Assembly (NCBI GenBank): GCA_019638615.1 | Contig: JAHBTL010000039.1 | Span: 1 to 64,000 of the forward strand | DNA from: Chitinophagaceae bacterium | GTDB taxonomy: Bacteria > Bacteroidota > Bacteroidia > Chitinophagales > Chitinophagaceae | Direction of reading: 5' to 3' | DNA length: 64,000 bases | In this document: positions 8,310 to 16,728 of the stretch, piece by piece | Layout of the letters: every line of letters starts with the position of its first letter | How positions within the stretch are numbered: the stretch's first letter is position 1 | Notes under the pieces: generated by a model | The model's input: the letters and a program-made list of their open reading frames with translations, nothing else | Told to the model about the DNA's origin: nothing | Database searches by the model: none | Position numbers and translations under genes: made by a program

Positions 8310-8663
8310 TCATTTTTTCGCTCTTTTTTTTGATGATTTTGCTTTCTCATTATAGTCAAGACATAGGTTTATCCAAAATTCAAAATCTTTTTTGCTTTTG
8401 TAACCGATAGGGTCAACGTAGCAGTAGCCTTTGTATTCTTTCTTGTTCATTATCATTGGTAGAAAACCTGTTCTTTCCGAAAGTTGCCCGGTCAATTCGG
8501 GGTCAAAGCGACACATCAATTGGTTGTCGCCTACGTTAATGCACATTTTGTCGTTAATCATAAACGCTAATCCGCCAAACATTTTCTTTTCCGCAATTTC
8601 GAATTCGTCCAATTCATATAAGTATTTACGGACACGGATTGCAAGGTCGTTGTCGTATGCCAT
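8310..8663 (-). CDS. TfoX/Sxy N-terminal domain protein
   Basis: 117 residues covering essentially one TfoX N-terminal domain: residues 25-60 read EKKMFGGLAFMINDKMCINV, the hallmark of the family, and the C-terminal tail is Lys-rich (KSSKKRAKK). In Proteobacteria full TfoX/Sxy promotes competence gene expression. Stand-alone N-domain proteins are common in Bacteroidota and have no established role. The start follows from the conserved opening MAYDNDLAIRVRKYL. It lies 15 bp downstream of the DUF1761 gene, so the two probably share a transcript. Confidence 0.85.
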   Translation of the reverse strand: MAYDNDLAIRVRKYLYELDEFEIAEKKMFGGLAFMINDKMCINVGDNQLMCRFDPELTGQLSERTGFLPMIMNKKEYKGYCYVDPIGYKSKKDFEFWINLCLDYNEKAKSSKKRAKK

Positions 8664-8678
8664 ACTCTGCTTTTTTAA

Positions 8679-9095
8679 TTAACGGAATAAACCTATGACC
8701 AAAGCCATACTTAAAAATAAAACTAATTGATAACCGATGTTTATCCAAGTAAGTTTTGATGGTTTTTGTTCAAAGGCGTTGTGTGTGATAAGTGTAGTGG
8801 CTGAAAATGCTAACCATACTAAAAAGCCAACAAACAATGAAAAGAGGATGGAAGTATTGTCAAAAGCAATTCTACTTATGCTGATTACACCTGCTAATAC
8901 AATTGCTGTAATTATGTTAGCAAATAAGACGATAATCATTGGTGTATTACCCGATTTTTGCGAATCGGTTTCGCTTATCCCTGTCAATTGTCGCCAGGTC
9001 GGACCGAAGAGTGATTTTGTGTACCAAAGTCCTGCACAAATCATTCCTGCCACAGTAGCTGATAAAACTGCCAACCAGTTTATTTCTATTTCCAT
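8679..9095 (-). CDS. DUF1761 family membrane protein
   Basis: 138 residues with four predicted membrane helices. The N-terminal helix WLAVLSATVAGMICAGLWYT and the following FGPTWRQLTGI are the DUF1761 signature, and a second half (LVWLAFSATTLITHNAFEQK) completes it. The length matches the family. The function is unknown. It precedes the TfoX-N gene by 15 bp on the same strand. The region upstream (9096-9370) is non-coding and carries another copy of the repeat. Confidence 0.85.
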   Translation of the reverse strand: MEIEINWLAVLSATVAGMICAGLWYTKSLFGPTWRQLTGISETDSQKSGNTPMIIVLFANIITAIVLAGVISISRIAFDNTSILFSLFVGFLVWLAFSATTLITHNAFEQKPSKLTWINIGYQLVLFLSMALVIGLFR

Positions 9096-9170
9096 TTTAT
9101 TCTTTGTTTAAGTGTTTACCAGAAATATTTTCCATTTGTTTATTGTTTGGTGCAATGGTTGGGTTGCATT

Positions 9171-9345
9171 ACCGCTTACGAACAGGGCTTGCTGCTGTGC
9201 TGGTATTCTGTGTTCCGTCAGACCGGAACAGCAGCCCATGAAAATTACTGCTGCCGAAGTTATGCACTTTTTGCTCGGTAGCATTCGGTCAGCCGGAACT
9301 AAAGCTGCAAACACTGGCGTCCGTGTTGAACAAGTACAAAACTGA
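9171..9345. repeat. attC-like interspersed repeat, copy 2
   Basis: The DUF1761-uvrB gap holds a repeat whose core at 9183-9221 is identical over 39 bp to 14621-14659 (it starts CAGGGCTTGCTGCTGTGCTG). It is followed by CCGGAAC and, further on, TGTTGAACAAGTACAAAACTG, which matches the middle of the copy at 15317-15517. Preceding bases ACCGCTTACGAACAGGGC resemble a degenerate recombination-site end. Short open frames in this stretch are not credible genes. Confidence 0.55.
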
Positions 9346-9370
9346 AAATGTTCGCCCGCAATTATTTACA

Positions 9371-11338
9371 TCAAACATAGATAAATTGCCGATAAAGTCT
9401 ATCCAACTGTTGCCGAATTTCTTCTATGCGTTTTTCGTCCGAAGCAGCCAAAAGCTGATGTTCCTTTTCAGTAATCCTATTACAAAGTTCCTTAAGGTTC
9501 TCGCAGAATTCTTCCGAATGAGAGAATGTCTCCTCTTCGCCAGAGACATCTGCATTCAGCTTCCGGGCTGAAGAAACCGGCGAAACCTTATTTTCTTCGT
9601 TATAGGCAATCTGCCGTTGTCTGCGGCTGTTGGTTTCGTCAATCGCATCTTTCATCGCAGCGGTAATCTTATCTGCATACATGATGGCTTTTCCGTTGAC
9701 ATTGCGGGCTACACGACCAATCATCTGGATAAGCGCACTCGCCGATCGCAGGAATCCTGCGTGGTCGGCATCCAGGATGGCAATCAGGGCAGCTTCGGGA
9801 ATATCCAATCCCTCTCGCAACAAACTGATACCTACTAAAATATCAAACTCACCAGCCCTCAGGTCATTGAGAATCTCGGTACGCTCCGTAGTCTTGAAGT
9901 CAGAATGCAAATATCTCACACGAAAACCTTTGCCTGCAATGTATTGATGAAGATTTTCGGCAGCGACCTTTGTGAGGGTTGTGATCAGAACACGATTGCC
10001 TGCATCCACACAAGTTTTCATTTCGCCCAATAAATCATCAATAGCTCCTGTTGATGGACGCACTTCTACAATTGGGTCAAGCAGCCCGGTTGGTCTTACC
10101 ACTTGTTCAACAACCCGTTCTTTTGAGACTTTCAATTCATAATCGCCCGGAGTGGCGGAGACGAAAATCGTTTGTGGCTTGATTTTCTCAAATTCCTCAA
10201 AGCTAAGCGGGTGGTTATTCTTCGATGAAGGAAGCCTGAACCCATAGTCAATCAGCGTGTCTTTGCGTGCCTGGTCGCCCTTGTACATTGCTGAAATCTG
10301 CGGAATCATAACGTGAGATTCATCAACAAACAGCAATCCGTCTTTCGGCAAATAGTCGAGAAGCGTTGTGGGCGGCAGCTTAGGGTTACGACCACTAAAA
10401 TAACTCGCATAGTTTTCCATGCCCGGGCAATAGCCAACACTCCGCAGCTTATCGACATCATTAGTAATACGCTCGTAAAGACGGCCAGCTTCTTCCAACC
10501 TGTTTTCACGACTGAGCTGAGCAACACGCTCGTCCAGCTCGACCAGGACTTGGTCTGCGGCCTCCTCCGCCTGCACGTGAGACGGTGCAAACAGCGTTTT
10601 GGGTGATACGGAATATTGCAATATGTCTTCGAGTGTCTTGCCGGAAGCGGAATCAATAAACCGTAATGAGCCAATTTTTCCCTTGCTTAAAAGCAACTGT
10701 ATTGCCTTGTATTCTGAATCCGCGGGAAAGATGTCGATTATATCTCCGTCAATCCGATAAGTGCCCCGCTTCAAACTGCGTTCGGTGCGGTCATACTGTA
10801 GTCTTGCCAGATGTTGTTCAAGTTCATCCATTTGGATGGGCATCCCCACTGCAAGATGAACCTGAAGTGCCCGGTAATCTTTCGGGTCACCCAGCCCGTA
10901 AATGGAAGATACGGAAGCTACCACAATCGTATCCCTGCGCTCGATAAGAGATTTTGTGGTCGAAAGGCGTAATCTTTCCAGATGTTCATTGATGGACGAA
11001 TCTTTCTCAATGAAACGGTCGCTGCCGGGCAGATACATTTCCGGCTGAAAATAATCGTAGTAAGAAACAAAGAACTCAACTGCGTTTTCGGGGAAGAACC
11101 GCTTCATTTCATCATATAGCTGTGCCGTGAGCGTTTTGTTCGGGGCTAAAATCAGGGTGGGTCGCTTCATCCGATGGATGATGTTCGCCATTGTAAAGGT
11201 CTTACCAGAACCCGTAATCCCTTTGAGTGTCTGATGTGTTGCCCCCGACTCTATACCGGCAACAAGTTTAGCGATAGCTTCAGGCTGGTCGCCTGCCGGA
11301 ATATTCCGGGAGTGTAAAATAAAAAATCCTGCTGACAT
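9371..11338 (-). CDS. uvrB: UvrB excinuclease subunit (divergent, possibly an accessory copy)
   Basis: 655 residues. UvrB is the DNA-damage verification helicase of nucleotide excision repair, acting with UvrA and UvrC. Visible landmarks are Walker A GITGSGKT (40-47), the beta-hairpin block YYDYFQPEMYLPGSDRFIEK, the DEAD-like box DESHVMIPQ, motif FVSATPG, the helicase block GRVARN and a C-terminal UVR-like helix (ITEKEHQLLAASDEKRIEEI), which is rather weak. Wording in several conserved blocks (for instance LPSSKNNHPLSFEEFEKI) departs from usual Bacteroidota UvrB. The gene is flanked by attC-like repeats and unrelated accessory genes. I infer that it may be a second, acquired copy rather than the housekeeping one; no uvrA or uvrC is nearby. 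Confidence 0.95.
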   Translation of the reverse strand: MSAGFFILHSRNIPAGDQPEAIAKLVAGIESGATHQTLKGITGSGKTFTMANIIHRMKRPTLILAPNKTLTAQLYDEMKRFFPENAVEFFVSYYDYFQPEMYLPGSDRFIEKDSSINEHLERLRLSTTKSLIERRDTIVVASVSSIYGLGDPKDYRALQVHLAVGMPIQMDELEQHLARLQYDRTERSLKRGTYRIDGDIIDIFPADSEYKAIQLLLSKGKIGSLRFIDSASGKTLEDILQYSVSPKTLFAPSHVQAEEAADQVLVELDERVAQLSRENRLEEAGRLYERITNDVDKLRSVGYCPGMENYASYFSGRNPKLPPTTLLDYLPKDGLLFVDESHVMIPQISAMYKGDQARKDTLIDYGFRLPSSKNNHPLSFEEFEKIKPQTIFVSATPGDYELKVSKERVVEQVVRPTGLLDPIVEVRPSTGAIDDLLGEMKTCVDAGNRVLITTLTKVAAENLHQYIAGKGFRVRYLHSDFKTTERTEILNDLRAGEFDILVGISLLREGLDIPEAALIAILDADHAGFLRSASALIQMIGRVARNVNGKAIMYADKITAAMKDAIDETNSRRQRQIAYNEENKVSPVSSARKLNADVSGEEETFSHSEEFCENLKELCNRITEKEHQLLAASDEKRIEEIRQQLDRLYRQFIYV

Positions 11339-11366
11339 AAGAATTTTTTTGAATGATATTACGATA

Positions 11367-11374
11367 CAAAAATA
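11367..11374 (-). promoter_or_regulatory. Probable -7 box for uvrB
   Basis: On the minus strand the octamer TATTTTTG matches the Bacteroidota -7 consensus TAnnTTTG and lies about 28 bp upstream of the uvrB start codon. No clear TTG -33 element is visible at the right distance, so this is a partial match. Confidence 0.4.
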
Positions 11375-11396
11375 AGAGCCTGCTGAAATAAAGAGA

Positions 11397-12290
11397 TTAC
11401 ATCAGGAAAAACTTATTCGGCTCAACCGGTTCCGGGATATTTTTTTCTTCCAATAATTGACGGATATTGATTTCTATCGTTCTGGCCAAAGCTGTCATGG
11501 GCGTATCGGTCGGGTAATTATTGAATGGGTCTTGCAGGCGGTGAGCCAATTCTTCCAAAAAGAAAAATATCATGGAAATGGATAGAAGTATAACTATTTG
11601 TAAAACAATGTTTAGTTGAATAGTTGAAGATAAACTTAGAAAAACGGCAAACAAATAAATAGCTACATTCAAAGCTTGTCCAAATGTGGGTGGAAAAACA
11701 GTGTTTTTTATCCGCTCGCATTTTCCCATAGATGCCACAAGCCTGGTCAGGGTTTCTTCAATTTGCTTTCTTGCAAACTCATCCAGTTGCCCGTTAACGA
11801 AGAGTTCCCTAAGCGCTTTTGTTTGCAGCTGGTTTATACCTAATGGAATATTGGAATTCAGTTTTAGTTTTTCTACATCTTCCTTACTTAGCAGGTTTTC
11901 TAAGTTTTGTAGAACTTCCTGTTTCCTTAGTGATTTTTCTAATGCATAGCACCATGCGATTTGGTAATGGGAAATCTTTTGTAAAAGGGGATTTTGTTCA
12001 TCCAAATACAATTGCAATTGTAAAACCAATGAACGACTGTCGTTGACTATAGCTCCCCAAATAGTTCGTGCTTCCCACCAGCGGCTGTACGATTGATTGA
12101 TTTTGTAAGACAATAAAATTGAAATGGCAATTCCTAATGTAGTGGCTATACCAATAGGTATCTCGGGTAAAAAGTCAAGGAAATATTCAGGTAATAAACC
12201 AAAAATTATTCCCAATAAAACAACAATAAGCAGAGGGGTTTTTATTTCGTTGAGTAAAAATTGAACAGGGATTTTTCTATTAATTATCAT
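11397..12290 (-). CDS. Bestrophin family (UPF0187) membrane channel
   Basis: 297 residues. The block SYSRWWEARTIWGAIVNDSR (about residues 68-87) is the bestrophin signature. Hydrophobic helices lie at about 17-35, 45-62 and in the 205-245 region, and the usual C-terminal DPFNNYPTDTPM follows the last helices. Bacterial bestrophins are pentameric ion channels, of which some conduct cations. The length fits the family. It sits 58 bp upstream of uvrB on the same strand, but its own upstream gap has repeat-like ends, so it behaves as a separate unit in the patchwork. Confidence 0.9.
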   Translation of the reverse strand: MIINRKIPVQFLLNEIKTPLLIVVLLGIIFGLLPEYFLDFLPEIPIGIATTLGIAISILLSYKINQSYSRWWEARTIWGAIVNDSRSLVLQLQLYLDEQNPLLQKISHYQIAWCYALEKSLRKQEVLQNLENLLSKEDVEKLKLNSNIPLGINQLQTKALRELFVNGQLDEFARKQIEETLTRLVASMGKCERIKNTVFPPTFGQALNVAIYLFAVFLSLSSTIQLNIVLQIVILLSISMIFFFLEELAHRLQDPFNNYPTDTPMTALARTIEINIRQLLEEKNIPEPVEPNKFFLM

Positions 12291-12330
12291 TAGATGAGTT
12301 TTGTTTCAGGTTGTCTCATAAAAATTACCA

Positions 12331-12480
12331 CCAACGGTTAAGCATTTGTGTTTGTGGCGGTTCCGAAACTTCGGAATGGAAATCGCCCAGCCCGGACTGA
12401 AGCTGATAGCGAACTACAGACGATTGTACTTGAGTCAGCCAGCATAGCAGCAAACCGACCGTTAGCCGCTGGGTTTTGTC
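12331..12480. repeat. Candidate cassette-boundary repeat of a second type
   Basis: The 294-bp gap between the bestrophin gene and the 620-aa gene contains no gene. It runs from CAACGGTTAAGCATTTGTG through a GC-richer middle (CGGTTCCGAAACTTCGGAAT includes a short hairpin TTCCGAAACTTCGGAA) to GACCGTTAGCCGCTGGG. The GTTAAGC and GTTAGCC words recall GTTRRRY-type ends, but the rest does not match the other gap repeats, so the relation is uncertain. Confidence 0.3.
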
Positions 12481-12584
12481 CTGAAATGGTTACAATAAAC
12501 TTACACAAAAAGGTTTATAATCTCTAAGGAGACGGTCTCCGTAATCTTCCATAATATATGAATTGTGATTTTCCATTCAACCTT

Positions 12585-14447
12585 TTACTCGGAGTATAGT
12601 TTCGATTTGTAGTTTCTTAAGTAACGTATTACATCCTCATCCGATTTTTCATTTAAAAAGTTCAAGAACAATTTTTTCTCAAAATAGTTCATATCATCTG
12701 TAGCGCATCCTACTTTTTTGAATACTTTGTTAATTATGCTGCTTGTGTAAGAAACTTCATTATCAAATGTTTTTTTTACAATATTTTCCAGTACATCATT
12801 TACAGCCTGATAATATTTATATCTCACAATTAAAGTAACCGTATTTGATGGAGTACCCGGGGAAAACCATGTCGGGACTCCTTGTCTATAAAATGTCAGA
12901 CTATTTGACCCGTATTGAGTATAAGTTGGAGAGCTGGTTGGTTCTTTTTTGCTGTCAACACAGCTAATACAATATCCAGCCTCATAAATTGTAAATAGTA
13001 ACTCACTCCATAATTGTTGCCGACTATAGTGCCTTTCCAACTTTACCTCATCTTCAATATACATTATTTTCCAAAGAAATTTCGAAATATCCGTTGTAGT
13101 ATCAATTAAGTTTCCACTTGACCATAATTTTGTTCTTACCAGGCTATTAGCTGATTGCCCAGGCAACACTGCCTGGTTCATATTTAATGCCTGAATAATC
13201 AGGGCAGTTCTTTTTTTATAATATGATTCAACAATCTCATCATATTTTTTTCCTAATATACCCTTTTTATCAAATTCTATTTCACTAGAAATTTCCTGTA
13301 ATTCCTCCAATGTCTTTTTCTTATTGATTTCCGCTATAATGATAGTTACATTTCGTTTCAACAGCTTCTGCTGAAGGTCCTTAATCCCGATATCATCCTT
13401 AGCATTTATATTAAGAATATCATAAATACCCCAATCACCGGACATCTTATTCCATTCTGCCAACGTTGAAGGCTGCTCAATTAACTGGAGCAATTGAGCT
13501 TGATTCTGCACAAACAATTGCCTATACCGTTCCCCGTAAATGTCCCTAACCCGAAGCGTGGCAGAAGATTGATCATGTCTCAACAAATCATTTGAAAACG
13601 AATTATACCAATTATGAAACTTAGTTCTACTCTCTAACGTAAGCGGTATTTCCATTAACCTGTTTTCAGCATCTTTCAGTGTGGTAAGCAGGTTAATGGA
13701 CGCTTGTTTGTCTAATTTTGACTGGTACAAAATCTTTTCATTTTGAGAAAGAATGTTCCACCAGTAAGACTTGGGAAACTCCCGGATGTTATAAGCATTT
13801 CTTCCAGACGGGGGTAGTAAGAGTAAACTATCTATCTGTCGTACCACAGTTTTTTTGATGAGGCTATCTATTTGATTTATTAATTGCTTTTGTTCGCTCG
13901 GCAGCAGTTGTTTAAATTTATTATCAGGATATTTTAACTTGAGTTGGTGCTTCTGTAAATCAGCGAAGGTTGACCTATCTGTGTACAATAGCATATTCTC
14001 CTGGTATTCGCTTTGCAGCTTTGCTATATATTTCCTGTTATCCAAAAAGCGCAATTGACCTAACTCGGAAAATTCAGGTGTGACTATTTGTAACCAGTAC
14101 GCCAGTTTCGCATCACAATGAGGTTTAACCATCTCTAACGATTTTCGGATCCGATCCATCTGCTTTGGCTTCATTTTACTCAGGGGAGCACCGAATATAG
14201 GAATTAAATATTCGTCTATAAAAAAATGAAAATGATTGGCTGTTCTCCACGATTCACCCGTATATTCGGCTTCTACAAAACTGAACCAGTATTTTAACGC
14301 TTCAATATTTTTATTGATATTAGACTTGCCGCCAGGGTTAAACATCTGTCCTGAAGAATTCTGACAGACCATAGTTGTAAGCATTATAATGATTAGAATT
14401 CTTAAAGGGAATCTTTTCTTATAAACAGATGCTTTTATAGATACCAT
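12585..14447 (-). CDS. Large exported protein of unknown family
   Basis: 620 residues. A hydrophobic stretch RILIIIMLTTMVCQNSSGQ (about 16-34) after a basic start looks like a signal peptide. The body is mostly helical, rich in Lys, Leu and Asn, with no repeats and no catalytic motif I can recognise. Residues 490-530 contain the only clustered cysteines (AGYCISCVDSKKEP), and an aromatic patch follows (FYRQGVPTWFSPGTP). Composition is visibly AT-richer than the glycan-utilisation genes to the right. There is no operon partner: it is separated from both neighbours by repeat-bearing gaps. I do not recognise it. Confidence 0.6.
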   Translation of the reverse strand: MVSIKASVYKKRFPLRILIIIMLTTMVCQNSSGQMFNPGGKSNINKNIEALKYWFSFVEAEYTGESWRTANHFHFFIDEYLIPIFGAPLSKMKPKQMDRIRKSLEMVKPHCDAKLAYWLQIVTPEFSELGQLRFLDNRKYIAKLQSEYQENMLLYTDRSTFADLQKHQLKLKYPDNKFKQLLPSEQKQLINQIDSLIKKTVVRQIDSLLLLPPSGRNAYNIREFPKSYWWNILSQNEKILYQSKLDKQASINLLTTLKDAENRLMEIPLTLESRTKFHNWYNSFSNDLLRHDQSSATLRVRDIYGERYRQLFVQNQAQLLQLIEQPSTLAEWNKMSGDWGIYDILNINAKDDIGIKDLQQKLLKRNVTIIIAEINKKKTLEELQEISSEIEFDKKGILGKKYDEIVESYYKKRTALIIQALNMNQAVLPGQSANSLVRTKLWSSGNLIDTTTDISKFLWKIMYIEDEVKLERHYSRQQLWSELLFTIYEAGYCISCVDSKKEPTSSPTYTQYGSNSLTFYRQGVPTWFSPGTPSNTVTLIVRYKYYQAVNDVLENIVKKTFDNEVSYTSSIINKVFKKVGCATDDMNYFEKKLFLNFLNEKSDEDVIRYLRNYKSKLYSE

Positions 14448-14610
14448 TTGCTTTAATTGAATACTCGAAACAAATTAATTTAATTCTACGAATGTAAATG
14501 TAATATCATTATTTGGACGAGTGAATAAAAGCTTAAAAAGAACTGCCCAATTGAAAAAGTGGAAAAGACTAAAGGGAGCAATATGATTGTGAAGTGTAGC
14601 ATGAGGTTTC

Positions 14611-14745
14611 AGCTAATGATCAGGGCTTGCTGCTGTGCTGGTATTCTGTGTTCCGTCAGCCCGGAACCGATGCTGATTAAAAACTGAAGATGAGGAGATA
14701 TTCTTGTCCCCCGACTCCCGCCAAACTGTTTGTTGTGCGTTCGCC
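14611..14745. repeat. attC-like interspersed repeat, copy 3
   Basis: This gap begins AGCTAATGATCAGGGCTTGC and ends CCAAACTGTTTGTTGTGCG. Its core 14621-14659 is identical over 39 bp to 9183-9221, and CCGATGCTGATTAAAA matches CCGCTGCTGATTGAAA in the copy at 15317-15517. It abuts the stop codon of the 191-aa gene, as expected for a cassette recombination site lying just after its gene (minus-strand reading). Confidence 0.55.
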
Positions 14746-14746
14746 T

Positions 14747-15301
14747 TTATTCGTCAATTTCATGCTCCCACCATTTGTCACCAAATTGCTTTCTAAGTTC
14801 AATATTTTTCTTGAGTCGAGTTTTAATTTCGTCAAAGTCAGATGTATTACAAAATCCGAGTTTTGTCTGTCCTTTTGGGCTTGTTGAGAATTGTCCTTGG
14901 TCTTTGTGTAGAAGATTAAGCATTTCTGGTACATCTTCATCAAACTGAAATACACATAGATGTTTGTGTCCGTGGTCAACAAAGTCTAATGGAAACCAGG
15001 CTTCATGTATACTTTGAGTAAGTTTGTATTCAGTCTTTATAAAATTGTCAGGATTATCAGTTTGAAAAATTATGTCAAATTTTTTAGGAATTGAAAAGTC
15101 GGCATAAGCATATAAAGTAAAAACAGCAATTTCCTTATTCTGTCTGACCCAATTGATATACTTCTCATAAGCAATTCCTTTCGGCTTTTTTTTGCACCGT
15201 TTTACACATTCCTTTTGCCATATTGAAATTGATTTGTCCGAAAAGTATTCTTCGGCAAATAAATATCGTTCACTTGGTTTACATTGTTCTTCAGTTTGCA
15301 T
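14747..15301 (-). CDS. Uncharacterised protein
   Basis: 184 residues from the ATG at 15301 (MQTEEQCKPSERYLFAEEYF); an in-frame ATG at 15322 adds seven residues and lies inside the repeat, so the shorter form is preferred. It is soluble and charged, with no signal peptide, a Lys-rich segment (KECVKRCKKKPKG) and many aromatic residues toward the C-terminus (ending KWWEHEIDE). I recognise no family. It sits between two copies of the gap repeat, which is the arrangement expected of a single-gene cassette. Confidence 0.55.
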   Translation of the reverse strand: MQTEEQCKPSERYLFAEEYFSDKSISIWQKECVKRCKKKPKGIAYEKYINWVRQNKEIAVFTLYAYADFSIPKKFDIIFQTDNPDNFIKTEYKLTQSIHEAWFPLDFVDHGHKHLCVFQFDEDVPEMLNLLHKDQGQFSTSPKGQTKLGFCNTSDFDEIKTRLKKNIELRKQFGDKWWEHEIDE

Positions 15302-15316
15302 AGTCTCGGTAAGGTG

Positions 15317-15517
15317 ACGCACAACTAACAGGGCTTGCTGCAGGTGTGGAATTAGTATTCCGTCTGCCGAGAACCGCTGCTGATTGAAAATATATTGTTG
15401 AAGTTAAGTACAAAAGCTGATAGTTATTCGTCCGACCGAACCGAAGCCTGGATTTGCAATTAGCTGATGTTACAACGTCCAACCCAACTTGCATAAAACC
15501 CGCTGTTATGTGCCGTA
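15317..15517. repeat. attC-like interspersed repeat, copy 4 (most complete)
   Basis: This is the fullest copy, about 200 bp. It runs from CGCACAACTAACAGGGCTTG to GCATAAAACCCGCTGTTATG followed by TGCC, so the two ends are imperfect inverted repeats (GCACAACTAACAGGG against the complement of CCGCTGTTATGTGC). The middle contains AAGTACAAAAGCTGATAG and CGTCCGACCGAACCGAAGCC. Inverted ends with an unpaired centre, placed between unrelated genes, are what attC sites look like. The identification remains inference. Confidence 0.5.
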
Positions 15518-15533
15518 CTCCTTCTCTTAAAAG

Positions 15534-15845
15534 TCAGATGCTGTTATTATCGCTCTTTAATGATACTGCTGTTAGGAAATACATTTCTTTGATTTGGTCT
15601 AATGTTTTCTCCCATTGAGTGTTTTTGTATTTCTGATAAGCTAACTCATAAAGTTTTGGCATTACAGAATTATAGTCAGATGCAAATTGCTTTACACTTT
15701 CAATTTTGTCATCAATGTTTTGATTGCTGCCGTCAGCAAAAATTATTAATTCAACTTTATTGTTTGGTGCGATATTGTCTACAAGTCCAAACCACTCTTG
15801 GTCTTTGCTTTTATAATTAATATTTCCGAAAGGCTCAATTGTCAT
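15534..15845 (-). CDS. Small uncharacterised cytosolic protein
   Basis: 103 residues, soluble. A beta-rich N-terminal half (KVELIIFADGSNQN) is followed by helices with YELAYQKYKNTQWE and an ending KEMYFLTAVSLKSDNN. The layout resembles small cytosolic proteins found among polymorphic-toxin immunity families, but no specific family can be named. It lies 51 bp downstream of the 163-aa gene with no repeat between them, so the two could have travelled together. Confidence 0.5.
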   Translation of the reverse strand: MTIEPFGNINYKSKDQEWFGLVDNIAPNNKVELIIFADGSNQNIDDKIESVKQFASDYNSVMPKLYELAYQKYKNTQWEKTLDQIKEMYFLTAVSLKSDNNSI

Positions 15846-15896
15846 TCTTAGTTTGTTGTAAGCAGCAGATGCATTAGTTCCAAAAACTGTACTTGT

Positions 15897-16388
15897 CTAT
15901 TTTTTTACTGTTTGATTCTCCTTTCCATTTTCATAAGAGTAAGTAATTTGATATGCTATCTCTGGGCGATAGCTTTGATATTCATATGTCAGTCGTTTTA
16001 TTTTTTGCCCTGCCTTGTCATAAATTACTCTTTCGATTTGTCTCAATCTTTCATCATCGTTAAAAAAGCGTTTAACAATTAAGCCTTTGCAATATTCTTT
16101 TTTAAAAGAAACTTTTCTAAGGTTTATTGATTCTTGGTAAAGCTGTCTATTGTCTTTTGTCCAACGATTAATTACAATAGAGTCTTGTCTTATAAATATT
16201 GTATCTACTTTGCTTGTATTTACTTTAAGCTGATATGTCCATCGCATCCTGTTGATTGTGCCAGATTTTTGCCAAAGCTCCGACCTAAGACTATCCAGCG
16301 TCCACTTTGAAATTGTTGTGTCTTTAGAGTGTTGTCCAAGTGCAATTTGTGCAAATAACAAAGATGATATGAGTAGTAGGGTCTTCAT
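15897..16388 (-). CDS. Uncharacterised secreted protein
   Basis: 163 residues with a typical signal peptide (MKTLLLISSLLFAQIALGQ). The mature part is rich in Lys, Arg and Tyr (KWTLDSLRSELWQKSG near its start; RLTYEYQSYRPEIAYQ near its end), suggesting a small beta-sheet periplasmic or surface protein. No family is recognised. It is the first gene of the minus-strand patchwork. Upstream (16389-16728) there is no gene, only the low-complexity tract described separately. Confidence 0.6.
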   Translation of the reverse strand: MKTLLLISSLLFAQIALGQHSKDTTISKWTLDSLRSELWQKSGTINRMRWTYQLKVNTSKVDTIFIRQDSIVINRWTKDNRQLYQESINLRKVSFKKEYCKGLIVKRFFNDDERLRQIERVIYDKAGQKIKRLTYEYQSYRPEIAYQITYSYENGKENQTVKK

Positions 16389-16629
16389 TGCATTTGCTGC
16401 TTACGCATAAATTTATGCCACTCCCACCTGTTTTCAAAAAATAGTAGTATTGATTGTCAGCCTTTTATCGTTCGCATTCTTTATTGTTTATTGCGTCAAT
16501 ACAACTTTCCTTATACAATTGTAAATGATTGCAAACGGCTATGAACGTTTATAGTTGCTTAAAAATATTGGCTGTCTGTACGCATCATCCGTGGCTTCGC
16601 CACCTTACTCACGGTAAGCGCAACAGATT

Positions 16630-16725
16630 TTTCAAGTTTCAAGTTTCAAGTTACAGGTTTGGGGTTTGAAGTTTATAGTTAACGCAAACTCAAACTATAA
16701 ACCATAAACTCCAAACTGCAAACAT
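16630..16725. repeat. Low-complexity CAAGTTT/AAACTC tract
   Basis: A degenerate array of short words (TTTCAAGTTTCAAGTTACAG, then AAACTCAAACTATAAACC) switches strand polarity midway, so the two halves are roughly inverted with respect to each other. The vocabulary matches the tract at 5635-6090. It lies just downstream of the phospholipase C stop codon. Confidence 0.55.
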
Positions 16726-16728
16726 CTT

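Noticed and set aside
9112-9571. Plus-strand open frames across the repeat and the 3' end of uvrB
   Set aside because: They run through the interspersed repeat and antisense to uvrB, with no protein-like features.
10306-10674. Second minus-strand frame within uvrB
   Set aside because: It overlaps the intact UvrB helicase region in another frame and has no independent support.
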